IMG/VR virus record: IMGVR_UViG_3300021375_000095
Span: 1-33,914 of that record
Origin: a virus
DNA: 33,914 nucleotides
Direction: 5' to 3' (one strand)
Numbering within the stretch: position 1 is the stretch's first letter; each line of letters begins with the position of its first letter. This document shows positions 1-6,933 of the stretch, one piece after another. The translations under genes and the position numbers were made by a program. Under the pieces are notes generated by a model that searched no databases, was not told where the DNA came from, and saw only the letters and a program-made list of their open reading frames with translations.

Positions 1-164
1 TTTATACTTATAGGTATACCTCTTATACATCTTAGCGCATAGTCTGATCCATATCCTCCTAAGTAATAAAACATAAATTGACTTATTGGAAAACAATAAC
101 CAAAAGGAAATTGTACGTTGTAAACTAATTTTAACTCAGTTATATTATCAGCATGGTTTTGTCC
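1..164. repeat. left copy of 164-bp terminal direct repeat
   Basis: Bases 1-164 are repeated at the far end of the window (33751-33914) with a single difference: g at 36 versus t at 33786. This is what assemblers leave on a circular or circularly permuted genome. Joining the copies gives a 33,750-bp circle and restores one complete reading frame across the junction. It could also be a true short terminal redundancy, but the uninterrupted gene through it argues for circular closure. Confidence 0.93.
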
Positions 165-236
165 TGTATTTATATTTCTATGCTTACGAAACAAATGTTG
201 ATTATCTTTAAAAAAGCTTATAAAAATATCATACAT
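1..236 (-). CDS. Cys-His-Asp (papain/NlpC-like) phage protein, N-terminal part; continues across the circle junction
   Basis: The ATG at 236 overlaps the stop of the PLP-enzyme gene (ATGtaTGA) and the frame runs off the window start. Continued from 33750 it ends at 33462, giving one 174-residue protein. Visible features of the joined protein are GYC (Cys48), THW (His87) and IIDL (Asp100) followed by a QF-type segment. That is the C-H-D order of papain-fold thiol proteins, and it resembles a phage family with a G-x-C...HW...D-x-T-x-x-QF pattern. No signal peptide or membrane segment is seen, so it is probably cytoplasmic. Substrate is unknown; proteolysis, amidase or amide ligation are all possible. 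Its position between the PLP enzyme and the TS-like gene suggests a role in the same pathway. This copy encodes Ala at residue 67, the right-hand copy Glu. Confidence 0.8.
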   Translation of the reverse strand, partial: MYDIFISFFKDNQHLFRKHRNINTGQNHADNITELKLVYNVQFPFGYCFPISQFMFYYLGGYGSDYALRCIRGIPISI

Positions 237-1125
237 AATTAAAATCTTTTAAATCATTCCAATCTCTATAAGAATCTATAGTCTGTTTATCTATTGTTGG
301 TTTATTAGCATTTCCTGCTACATTAAAAAACCAATCACCTTTTCTACCATATTTAACCATGTAGTCCCAACCTTTCGCATCGTATGAATCTTCACTATTA
401 AAACCTATAGGAATTAAATCAGACTTAGAATTAAATGGTTTGTGATAAGAATAAAAATCAGATCTACCTAATTCTCCTTGTTGTATATTTCTAGCTACTG
501 CAACTGCTCTAAATTTAGTATCAGGTAAAGCTATCTGTAAAGTCCTTGTTAAAACGCCAGTAGATATAACTGACCAAATAGTATTTGGTTTAACTCTATT
601 TTTAAAATAATCATAAACACATCTTACTCCTCCAGCAATTACTAAAGGATGATTTAAACCTAAAGGTACATAATAAGAGTTAGTTGCTTTAGCATATTTT
701 TTTGCTAAAGAGTTAGCATTAGGCATGGCTGCTATTCTAGCAAACAATGGCTTAGCTCCTAATTCTATACATAAAGCTTGGTGATCACTTATCTCTTTTG
801 AAGATGGCATTACTAAAGTTAAATTTAAATTATACTTTTTACATAACCATGAAAGAGAAATACCAGCAAAACCTCTTCTTGGTTGTACGTAAACTATTTC
901 TTTAACACCTTGATTAGCAATATGCTGTATAAAGTACTCACCGCTTCTAGCTTTATAACCCACCTCGCAAGATACAGATTCATCTATTATATTAAATCCA
1001 TCTACTTGTTTTATATTAAATTCATTAAAAGATGACTTAAAGTTTTTAGTTTGTTCTAAATAATCGTTAAGACTATAATCTTTTAAATCATTATTAGCTT
1101 TTGTACTCTGTTTATTTAAGAACAT
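229..1125 (-). CDS. PLP-dependent fold type II enzyme (cysteine desulfhydrase/ACC deaminase/TrpB-like)
   Basis: 298 residues. The layout is that of a fold-type II pyridoxal-phosphate enzyme. GYKARSGEYF at about 56-65 supplies a candidate Schiff-base lysine (Lys58). Next comes a QPRRGFAGISLSWLC helix start at 81-95, like the segment after the lysine in this fold, then LTLVMPSSK and ELGAKPLF. A phosphate-binding turn at about 188-195 (STGVLTRT) precedes KFRAVAV. The reaction cannot be read from sequence: beta-elimination or replacement, deamination or transamination are possible. It overlaps the upstream glycosylase-fold gene by 14 bp and the downstream thiol-protein gene by 8 bp, so they are probably co-translated. 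PLP enzymes take part in thymidine hypermodification in phages such as ViI, and the neighbours fit such a role, but this is inference. Confidence 0.72.
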   Translation of the reverse strand: MFLNKQSTKANNDLKDYSLNDYLEQTKNFKSSFNEFNIKQVDGFNIIDESVSCEVGYKARSGEYFIQHIANQGVKEIVYVQPRRGFAGISLSWLCKKYNLNLTLVMPSSKEISDHQALCIELGAKPLFARIAAMPNANSLAKKYAKATNSYYVPLGLNHPLVIAGGVRCVYDYFKNRVKPNTIWSVISTGVLTRTLQIALPDTKFRAVAVARNIQQGELGRSDFYSYHKPFNSKSDLIPIGFNSEDSYDAKGWDYMVKYGRKGDWFFNVAGNANKPTIDKQTIDSYRDWNDLKDFNYV

Positions 1126-2005
1126 TATTCCAGTATTTAATATTATTATTTTTTATTATATGATGATCACTTTGAAAATTATCTATATATCTAATAAAAT
1201 CACAAGCAACATCCTCCATATCATAAGGCTTAGAGTAGTTTCCAGTTATTTCACAAAGATATCGTAAAGCTTTATTTTTATTCATCTTAGGTAATATCAT
1301 CTTTAAACATTTAGACGCGTTAGAACCTACGTATACATCACTGTCTTGGTCTACAAGATCAGGATAATACTCAGCTAAATCCATAGCAAAAGCAGTTAAA
1401 ACAAAATTTTGTCTTTTAAAACCTCTTGATCTTAGCCAATGATTTCCTAAATCAACTACATCAGTTATAGAGTAGCCACCTTGTTGTACTTCATTCATTA
1501 TATCGTCAACTAAATTTAAAGAGTCTTCTACTATAAAATTCCTTAATCCTTTTTTTATCATAGGTAATAAATAACCTTTAACATCACAAAAACCTTTATC
1601 TGGTATATTATTAACCCAATCAACAATATCATATCTTTTTAATACTAACTCTTGTACAATCCAAAAGTTTCCAAAACCATGACTCCCGTAAGGTAAAAGG
1701 TCTTTTGGTCTATAGTTAATACCTGATCCGCATAGTCTAAACAAGTAAGATAAGTAAATAAAATTATCTTTGTTTATTTTATGATCTTTAAAGTAGTTTC
1801 CATTGCCTTTAGGATCTAATTCTTTTTTGTCTATTGCTTCTAACAAACTACTAAAAGCTGCATACTTTCTATTTACAACATCATATATAGGTACATGCCA
1901 AACTAAATCATCATTAATATCTTCTTTTGTCCAATTAAAGCCTTGATATAATCTTTGTTGATTCATTTTAGCTTTATTATAGTAATCTTTGAATTGCTCT
2001 AACAT
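1112..2005 (-). CDS. DNA-glycosylase-fold protein, aGPT-PPlase / HMUDK-helical-like (putative base hypermodification)
   Basis: 297 residues, alpha-helical, soluble. The N-terminal part has an NQQR...FNWTKEDI...IYDVVNR pattern (15-46) reminiscent of the helical domain of 5-hydroxymethyluracil DNA kinases. Then come FRLCGSGINY (89-98), a GSHGFGNF block (107-114), KGLRNF, and near the C-terminus DLAEYYPDLVD followed by VYVGSNASKCL. Gly-rich and HG-F/Y-x-N blocks like these are what I recall from the alpha-glutamyl/putrescinyl thymidine pyrophosphorylase (aGPT-PPlase) families, which share a DNA-glycosylase-like helical fold and add an amino acid or polyamine to activated 5-hydroxymethyl pyrimidines. 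No P-loop is visible, so it is not itself a kinase. The exact clade needs a profile search; the alternative is an uncharacterised helical phage protein. Confidence 0.5.
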   Translation of the reverse strand: MLEQFKDYYNKAKMNQQRLYQGFNWTKEDINDDLVWHVPIYDVVNRKYAAFSSLLEAIDKKELDPKGNGNYFKDHKINKDNFIYLSYLFRLCGSGINYRPKDLLPYGSHGFGNFWIVQELVLKRYDIVDWVNNIPDKGFCDVKGYLLPMIKKGLRNFIVEDSLNLVDDIMNEVQQGGYSITDVVDLGNHWLRSRGFKRQNFVLTAFAMDLAEYYPDLVDQDSDVYVGSNASKCLKMILPKMNKNKALRYLCEITGNYSKPYDMEDVACDFIRYIDNFQSDHHIIKNNNIKYWNNVLK

Positions 2006-2916
2006 AACTGATCTATATATTTATATGACTTTGGTTTTAAATGTACGGATTGTCTTGATTCCATATCATCAAAAGATAATCCATTTTCATAATCTAAATC
2101 CCATTCTATTAAATTATAACCATAATGTAAACAACCTCTTTTTAATAGTTTATTAAACTCATTTACATAATATAATCTATCTAATTGACTACCGAAAAAA
2201 GGTTTGTCTTTATACAGTCCCGTACCTGGTATCTTTCTTGATTCATCTTCTATAGGTAATAAACAAACTAAAGTTATTTTATCTAAATACAATTTTCCTA
2301 GTTGCTCAAACAATTTTCTAATTAAATCAACTACTGCTTTTCTACCACCAAAACGATGTACATGAAATCTCATGTCTATGTTACCTGCATAAAATATAAG
2401 TTCTTTTACATTATCTTTTAAATACTTGTTTAAACCTATTTTTAAAAAACCATTTAATGTTTTACCATCATGTCTATCTATAGCGTAGCCATGTTTAAAT
2501 ATCGATACACTATGGCTATCTCCTAATATTAGTTTTGATGACACATCTTTAGTGTATATAATTTTAGGAATTTTATTACATGATAAACCTTTTAACTCTT
2601 TACGTTTATTACATACAACATTATAGTCTATCATTTCATTTATGCAAAACACATTACCATTATAATTGTTTAGCTTATCTAGTCTAGTATAAAAACCTTC
2701 TTGTACTCCACCAAAAAAATTAAACTTTCCTTCTTTATAATTAACTCCTTCGGATAAAATAATCTCATTGTATTGATTCCAATCGTCTTTTTCTGTAATT
2801 ATATCAGCATTAAACATACTCTTTAAAACAAGAGTCCAACCACCATTGTGACTATTTAAACTTTTAACCGGGTTACTAACTACACCTACTATTGCTCTAT
2901 CTTTTTTCATTTTCAT
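1999..2916 (-). CDS. SGNH/GDSL-hydrolase-like protein
   Basis: 305 residues. LILGDSHS at 129-136 is a GDS(H) block I with candidate nucleophile Ser134. FYAGNIDMRFH at about 175-185 gives the G-x-N oxyanion block, and a D...VH pair near the C-terminus (around 284-291, DDMESRQSVH) could supply the Asp/His. This order is that of SGNH-fold esterases, hydrolases and acyltransferases, although the GDS block starts unusually late, after an N-terminal domain of about 125 residues with its own hydrophobic strands. No signal peptide, so probably cytoplasmic. ATG at 2916 or 2910 are both possible starts. Its place before the glycosylase-fold and PLP genes suggests adding or removing an acyl or sugar group on small molecules or DNA, which is inference. 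Confidence 0.6.
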   Translation of the reverse strand: MKMKKDRAIVGVVSNPVKSLNSHNGGWTLVLKSMFNADIITEKDDWNQYNEIILSEGVNYKEGKFNFFGGVQEGFYTRLDKLNNYNGNVFCINEMIDYNVVCNKRKELKGLSCNKIPKIIYTKDVSSKLILGDSHSVSIFKHGYAIDRHDGKTLNGFLKIGLNKYLKDNVKELIFYAGNIDMRFHVHRFGGRKAVVDLIRKLFEQLGKLYLDKITLVCLLPIEDESRKIPGTGLYKDKPFFGSQLDRLYYVNEFNKLLKRGCLHYGYNLIEWDLDYENGLSFDDMESRQSVHLKPKSYKYIDQLC

Positions 2917-3163
2917 ATTTATTTAAAGCAGCTAAATATGCTACTGCATCTAGTAAATTATCTTCTTTGTGATTATATGACTCTCGTGATAGTTTAAGAG
3001 CTACCATAGCCATATACATATCTTTAGCAGTTAAATCTTTACCAGTACAAGCTGATGCAATTTTAGCTGCACGTTCCATACCTTTTGAAAAAGGGCCATA
3101 TAATCTTTCTTTTTCTTGTGAACGTTCGTTAATTATTTTATTAGCTTCATCTAAAATATTCAT
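2897..3163 (-). CDS. DUF6378-like small helical phage protein
   Basis: 88 residues. The core RSQEKERLYGPFSKGMERAA, then TGKDLTAKDMYMAMVALKLSR and DNLLDAVAYLAAL, matches a widespread small phage family (DUF6378 as I recall it) of unknown biochemical function, often near nucleotide-metabolism genes. It is all-helical and acidic-to-neutral with no membrane segment. The start ATG at 3163 overlaps the stop of the preceding 47-residue gene (ATGA). The end overlaps the SGNH-like gene by 20 bp. Confidence 0.65.
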   Translation of the reverse strand: MNILDEANKIINERSQEKERLYGPFSKGMERAAKIASACTGKDLTAKDMYMAMVALKLSRESYNHKEDNLLDAVAYLAALNKYENEKR

Positions 3164-3303
3164 ACTTCTATACTATCTAATATTTCAATAAGCTCTTTTA
3201 ACTTGTCGTCTGTGTTATCAGGGTTATTATGAAGTATGTACTTTGTTAACCCTATTGCATCGCCTATTTTACCAGCGTTTGTAAATCGTATTTTTTCGTC
3301 CAT
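3160..3303 (-). CDS. small conserved-looking protein, 47 aa, first gene after a promoter-like motif
   Basis: A 47-residue reading frame beginning MDEKIRFTNAGKIGDAIGL and ending LKELIEILDSIEV. It is helical and acidic at the C-terminus, with no known motif. Support is contextual: it fills the gap exactly, its stop overlaps the next ATG (ATGA), and it starts 23 bp after the intergenic motif at 3326-3346. It probably heads the operon that runs through the PLP and TS-like genes. Confidence 0.7.
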   Translation of the reverse strand: MDEKIRFTNAGKIGDAIGLTKYILHNNPDNTDDKLKELIEILDSIEV

Positions 3304-3325
3304 TGTTTTATATTTATTATTATTT

Positions 3326-3346
3326 TACTAATATAAACATTTTTTA
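3326..3346 (-). promoter_or_regulatory. promoter-like AT-rich motif (copy C)
   Basis: The minus strand reads AAAAAATGTTTATATTAGTA, nearly the same as motifs at 29401-29421, 15046-15065 and 6904-6923, each shortly upstream of a minus-strand ATG. TATATTAG resembles the Bacteroidota -7 box TAnnTTTG. A TTG lies 13 bp upstream, too close for the usual spacing. Possible target of the phage sigma-like protein. Confidence 0.45.
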
Positions 3347-3356
3347 AACAATAAAC

Positions 3357-3677
3357 CTATAAGCCTAAACTTTTTTCTTTTTTAAATTTTTGTAATTTTT
3401 GTTCGAGTTCAATAATTTTCAATTCAGATCTTCTTGATCGTTCTACAGCTCTAATTTTATCAGCTCTATATTCATTTAATGACTGTTCATACAATCTTTC
3501 TTCAGTTATAAGATTATTTACATAAAAGCCAATATCCTGCAAAGCTAAATACATTTCATTTAAAGCTTTATTATTAGGTTTTGCTTTTCTATTTTTTACT
3601 ATATAAGCGCCTAATAAATTAAAGTTTGTAATATATTCTATTTCTTTTAAATTATTTATCTTGTTAATTGTACTCAT
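3357..3677 (-). CDS. unknown protein with C-terminal coiled coil
   Basis: 106 residues. The last 50 or so (from about RADKIRAVERSRRSELKIIE to QKLQKFKKEK) form a charged amphipathic helix typical of a coiled coil. The N-terminal half carries NLLGAYIVKNRKAKP and ALQDIGFYVNNL segments that I do not recognise. It overlaps the preceding gene by 14 bp and is the last gene before an intergenic promoter-like motif. No function is proposed. Confidence 0.7.
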   Translation of the reverse strand: MSTINKINNLKEIEYITNFNLLGAYIVKNRKAKPNNKALNEMYLALQDIGFYVNNLITEERLYEQSLNEYRADKIRAVERSRRSELKIIELEQKLQKFKKEKSLGL

Positions 3678-4077
3678 TAAATATTTTATTTAGTTTATCA
3701 TATACACCATTTAAAAAACAACTACCACAACTTGTTGCAACTGCATTACCATTAAATACACGGTTGTATATTAATATTAATTGGTTTTGTTGTTCAGGTG
3801 TTACTGTTGATCTTTTTACACTAAAGAAAGTATTTAAATAGTTATACTCATCTTCTGTCAAACATTCAATCTTTTTACTTGGGAACATTTTGTTAAGCGT
3901 TTCTTTTCTTTCATCACATCCACAATCATCACCAAGTACAAATTTTGCAGCTTTATCAATACCTACCTTTTTAAATGCTTTCTCAACTTTATCCCCTAAA
4001 CCTTTACTTGCTTTTGCATGGTTTTTTTTCCACTGTTTATACTCTTTTGATCTCTTATCTCCTTTAAATTCTTCCAT
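3664..4077 (-). CDS. conserved Cys-containing phage protein (GDDCGCDER type), possible metal binding
   Basis: 137 residues. A lysine-rich N-terminus is followed by KGLGDKVEKAFKKVGIDKA, then GDDCGCDERKETLNKMFP and later SCGSCF near the C-terminus. CGC plus C-x-x-C gives four cysteines that could bind one metal ion. Proteins with a C-G-C-x-x-R...LN signature recur in phages of Bacteroidota as far as I recall, with no assigned role. It lies six bases after the sigma-like gene, in the replication and regulation operon. Confidence 0.72.
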   Translation of the reverse strand: MEEFKGDKRSKEYKQWKKNHAKASKGLGDKVEKAFKKVGIDKAAKFVLGDDCGCDERKETLNKMFPSKKIECLTEDEYNYLNTFFSVKRSTVTPEQQNQLILIYNRVFNGNAVATSCGSCFLNGVYDKLNKIFNEYN

Positions 4078-4082
4078 AATTT

Positions 4083-4631
4083 TTATATTAATTCGTAGTC
4101 ATTATTTTCATAATCATCCCAATCTTCTTGAAATTTGTTTTTAATTTTATTTTTAGCATTTTTTAAACTATTAAATATAGAAACCCAACTTATATTTGTT
4201 TCTTGCGCAATGCCTCTTATACTTAAATTAGAATCTCTATATAGCTTAAAAAGCTTTTTATTATACCATTCCCAAGATTCAACCTCGTTATCAATTAATT
4301 GACAAAGTTTATTAAAAGCTATTTGCTCATCCATTTGCGTATCGTCTGGAATTTCGTAGAAAAATTCTTCATTATCAATACTAATTTTCTTAACCTTTTT
4401 TTTAGAATTATAATACTGAAAATAAATAGACCTAAGAGTAAAATATATATAACCATTACTTACGATTCCATCTTTAATTATTTTTTCTTCTGATGAATAT
4501 TTATATAGTGTAATGTACATTTGTTGTACAATATCTTCATAGTAAGATTTTTCGCCAAAGCTCTTTACTATATTAATCCATTCTTTATGTTTTTTAGCTA
4601 CAATAGCTAACCACTCTGCCGATTTATCCAT
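4083..4631 (-). CDS. RNA polymerase sigma-70/ECF-like factor
   Basis: 182 residues. The first half contains SYYEDIVQQMYITLYKY (29-45), a good sigma region 2-like helix (E-D-[IL]-[VT]-Q-x-x-[FY]). The second half has LFKLYRDSNLSIRGIAQETN and SWVSIFNSLKNAKNKIKNK (127-166), a region 4-like helix-turn-helix. The linker is acidic. It would recruit host RNA polymerase to phage promoters, probably middle or late ones. Recurring intergenic motifs in this genome are candidate targets. The alternative is a small HTH regulator such as a late transcription factor. The ATG at 4631 lies inside the end of the preceding membrane-protein gene (25-bp overlap). Confidence 0.66.
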   Translation of the reverse strand: MDKSAEWLAIVAKKHKEWINIVKSFGEKSYYEDIVQQMYITLYKYSSEEKIIKDGIVSNGYIYFTLRSIYFQYYNSKKKVKKISIDNEEFFYEIPDDTQMDEQIAFNKLCQLIDNEVESWEWYNKKLFKLYRDSNLSIRGIAQETNISWVSIFNSLKNAKNKIKNKFQEDWDDYENNDYELI

Positions 4632-4822
4632 ATAACAGTTATACTAATTACACCTAACAAACATTGTAAGGTGATCTCTTCTTCGTCTTCGTATAAATCT
4701 CTGTTATAAAGTGAACCTATAACAAATCCAATTATAGGACTTATTATAACTTCTGCTTTTTTTACTTGTGCAATAATAATAAAAATAAAAGCAATAACGA
4801 CTAAAGTTATAGCTATTATCAA
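4607..4822 (-). CDS. small two-helix membrane protein (TTG start)
   Basis: 71 residues with hydrophobic stretches at about 1-18 (IIAITLVVIAFIFIIIA) and 53-66 (LLGVISITVIWI), plus a weaker one at 25-37. A charged LYEDEEEI loop lies between. No ATG exists in the frame. The likely start is TTG at 4822, overlapping the TGA of the helicase gene (TTGA), as ATGA overlaps do elsewhere here. It may be an inner-membrane protein of superinfection exclusion type, or may have no such role; unassigned. Confidence 0.6.
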   Translation of the reverse strand: MIIAITLVVIAFIFIIIAQVKKAEVIISPIIGFVIGSLYNRDLYEDEEEITLQCLLGVISITVIWINRQSG

Positions 4823-5727
4823 AATACTAATTTTTTATTTTCTTTACTTTCTAAAATATCTCTATTCATAAATTCAAAACCTGTATTATTAATTTTCATT
4901 TTTAATCTTATTGGTTCTTCATGAGGTGTTGGCCTGCCGCCAGTTTCATTCTCTTTAACTTTTAATACGTATAAATTACTATACATCCATTCACTTGAAT
5001 GGCTAGTATATCTATGTATACAAATTACATCATCAGCTCGATTACCCCATTTACCTCCACCCTCTACATCAGCCATCGATAAAGGTTTAGATAAATTTGC
5101 ATATTCATGATTTGCAGGATGTGTTCTTCTTAAAGCTTCAGTAACTCCGTGTGCATTTAAATATATAGTTATATTATTTTTTTTAGCAAACATTCTAAAT
5201 TCTGATGCAACTTGATAATCGTACTCGTGTCCTCCTACTACTTTTAGTAAAGAATAGTCTTTAGATAAACTATTGTAAGGGTCAACTAATAAAGCGTTAT
5301 AATCCCAAGCCTGTTTAATTGCTTCAGCCTCTTTAATTAATTGTTGATAATTATATAAGTCGTCTACATCTATAATTTTAAAATGGTTATCACACCAACT
5401 CATTGATTCTGTTATTTCTGTTTCAGATGCTTTTTGTATAGGTTTACCCATTTTAAACTCTATAATTTTTCTAACAATACTTTGTGGTGTATTTTCGCTA
5501 GACCAAATTAAAAATCTTAAATTATGCTTTAAAGCCCAAACAACAAACAAATAACATATAATCGAAGTCTTGCCAGTATTAGCATGGCCAATCAGTAAAT
5601 TAAAGTTGCCCTGCTTGTATCTAAGATACTCATCAATACCTTGTATGCCTATACCAAGACCTTCTTTTACTCTACCATATTTAACATCAAGTATTTTATT
5701 TTTTATAGCTGCATATTGTGCTATCAT
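4819..5727 (-). CDS. DnaB-like / RecA-fold replicative helicase ATPase
   Basis: 302 residues. Walker A GHANTGKT at 47-54 is followed by FLIWSSENTP (72-81) and Walker B ALLVDPYNS with Asp149. NITIYLNAHGVTEALRRTHP holds a motif-3-like histidine, and GGGKWGNRADDVICIHRY near 225-242 resembles the C-terminal motif of hexameric DnaB/Twinkle helicases. The protein corresponds to the C-terminal ATPase domain only, with no DnaB N-terminal domain and no primase. It would act at the replication fork or as a loader-type ATPase. The DUF3127, ERF and NinG genes lie upstream in the same transcription unit. The family is clear; replicative helicase rather than a RepA-like or recombinase ATPase is likely but unproven. 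Confidence 0.75.
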   Translation of the reverse strand: MIAQYAAIKNKILDVKYGRVKEGLGIGIQGIDEYLRYKQGNFNLLIGHANTGKTSIICYLFVVWALKHNLRFLIWSSENTPQSIVRKIIEFKMGKPIQKASETEITESMSWCDNHFKIIDVDDLYNYQQLIKEAEAIKQAWDYNALLVDPYNSLSKDYSLLKVVGGHEYDYQVASEFRMFAKKNNITIYLNAHGVTEALRRTHPANHEYANLSKPLSMADVEGGGKWGNRADDVICIHRYTSHSSEWMYSNLYVLKVKENETGGRPTPHEEPIRLKMKINNTGFEFMNRDILESKENKKLVF

Positions 5728-5865
5728 CTTTTGTGGTATTTTCTTGCTACTTTATCGTTCTGTTCTTTACGTAGTTGTGGTTCTATATAATAACCTACAA
5801 TTGGATTAATATTGTAATTCCAAAAATCGTAAGGTACTTTTTCACCATCTTTTAATTTTCTCATT
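5724..5865 (-). pseudogene. small gene with an apparent one-base frameshift
   Basis: From ATG 5865 the frame reads MRKLKDGEKVPYDFW and then stops four codons later. Skipping one G of the GGG at 5820-5822 moves into a frame reading NYNINPIVGYYIEPQLRKEQ and onward to RKYHKR, whose TGA overlaps the helicase ATG (ATGA), as in intact genes here. The total of 142 nt equals 47 codons plus one base. The two halves together look like one natural 46-residue protein. Explanations are an assembly indel in tttttggg, a real mutation, or translational frameshifting. No function is known. Confidence 0.45.
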
Positions 5866-5888
5866 AAATATAAACAACTTAAATATCA

Positions 5889-6224
5889 TTAAAAATCAAT
5901 TAAATCTTTTTGTCGATCTGGCTGATGATCGTTGTTAGTTATTTCATTTAGTCCTTTTGATATTTTCCAACCTTGAATAGAATTAAAGTATTTCGTTTGT
6001 CCTTCAGGATTAACCCATTCTCTACCTTTTACATTAATATTTATAGTAGCTTCATCTCCTTTATTATACATACTTAATTGATCTATTGATTTATTTATAA
6101 ATTCAATTAATATTGTTTGTGGATAATCTGAATTGTGATCTGTTTTTAAAACAAGTTCTACTTTGTTAGTTTTACCAAAAGTTTTTTGTTCTCCTATTTT
6201 TAATATAATTCCTTTTAATTGCAT
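5889..6224 (-). CDS. DUF3127-family OB-fold single-stranded-DNA-binding-like protein
   Basis: 111 residues. The pattern YNKGDEATININVKGREW followed by KYFNSIQGWKI is characteristic of DUF3127 proteins, which are largely from Bacteroidota and predicted to be OB-fold. The C-terminus ends DLIDF, an acidic tip like the SSB tail that recruits replication proteins. It sits directly after the ERF annealing gene (4-nt gap) and upstream of the helicase, so it probably coats single-stranded DNA during replication and recombination. The family call is strong; DNA binding is inferred from context and tail. Confidence 0.75.
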   Translation of the reverse strand: MQLKGIILKIGEQKTFGKTNKVELVLKTDHNSDYPQTILIEFINKSIDQLSMYNKGDEATININVKGREWVNPEGQTKYFNSIQGWKISKGLNEITNNDHQPDRQKDLIDF

Positions 6225-6228
6225 AATT

Positions 6229-6750
6229 TTAATTTAATAAATTTTGTTCTACTTCTTTGTCTATAATATATTTAACTTTAACATTTTCAATACTTCCTCC
6301 TTGATTTTTAATATAATTTTTAGCTTTATTATAAGCTTCACTATTTAAAGTAAGTTTTGATTTTGTTTTATCTACTACTCTACTACTTGCTAAATTAGCA
6401 TCATCATCTACAGCCTGCAAAGCTAATAAAGATGCTAAAGTGTATCTTCTATAGTATGTTATTGCAGATCCTAATTTTTGTGGATCATTTATTTCAGGTA
6501 ATTTTAAAGCTGAAATAACTCCGCCTGTACTATCTAAACATATTAGTTTACTATAAACCATATCTTCTTCTATAGGTTGTAACAATAAAAGTCTATGTTT
6601 TTTTAGTAAAGGTTGTAATTGCTTTATTAGCGAATTTATATCAAAATATTTTGATTTATAAAAAGGGTTTTTAGTATCTTTGCTAATAGTACCTATCTCT
6701 TGTTGTAAATTAAATAGCTTTTGATTAATATTATTTTTTTTATCCGGCAT
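6229..6750 (-). CDS. erf: ERF-superfamily single-strand annealing protein
   Basis: 173 residues from the ATG at 6750 (a TTG three codons upstream is less likely). Hallmarks are KNPFYKSKYFDINSLIKQ (28-45) and DPQKLGSAITYYRRYTLASL (89-108) followed by LLALQAVDDDAN, which is the ERF core including the GSA-x-TY-x-RRY motif and the acidic DDD. ERF proteins anneal complementary single strands in phage recombination and genome circularisation. The partner nuclease is probably the RecE-like gene at 31491-32531. The C-terminal 50 residues are lysine-rich and variable. The start overlaps the end of the small coiled-coil gene. Confidence 0.85.
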   Translation of the reverse strand: MPDKKNNINQKLFNLQQEIGTISKDTKNPFYKSKYFDINSLIKQLQPLLKKHRLLLLQPIEEDMVYSKLICLDSTGGVISALKLPEINDPQKLGSAITYYRRYTLASLLALQAVDDDANLASSRVVDKTKSKLTLNSEAYNKAKNYIKNQGGSIENVKVKYIIDKEVEQNLLN

Positions 6751-6883
6751 GATTAACAATTTGATTTTTTAAATTTTCTAGATCTTGTTTTAATTCAACT
6801 ATTGTTAGTTCTAATTGATTTATTTTAATATAAGGATCTCTCTCCTCATTCATTTTTTCGTAAAAAGTTTTTGTTTTTGACAT
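6740..6883 (-). CDS. small coiled-coil protein, 47 aa
   Basis: 47 residues starting MSKTKTFYEKMNEERDPYIK, then a heptad-like helix QLELTIVELKQDLENLKNQI. It begins 20 bp after the promoter-like motif at 6904-6923 and ends overlapping the ERF start by 11 bp. It is probably the first gene of the recombination/replication operon. No function is recognised; perhaps a regulator or partner of ERF. Confidence 0.65.
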   Translation of the reverse strand: MSKTKTFYEKMNEERDPYIKINQLELTIVELKQDLENLKNQIVNHAG

Positions 6884-6903
6884 AATATAATTTTTGTTTA
6901 AAG

Positions 6904-6923
6904 TAAAAATAAACATTTTTTTT
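6904..6923 (-). promoter_or_regulatory. promoter-like AT-rich motif (copy D)
   Basis: The minus strand reads AAAAAAAATGTTTATTTTTA, matching the motif at 3326, 15046 and 29401. It lies between a terminator (6934-6968) and the 47-aa coiled-coil gene (ATG at 6883), the expected place for a promoter. The -7-like part TATTTTTA is a weaker match to TAnnTTTG. Confidence 0.42.
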
Positions 6924-6933
6924 ATTATAAAGC

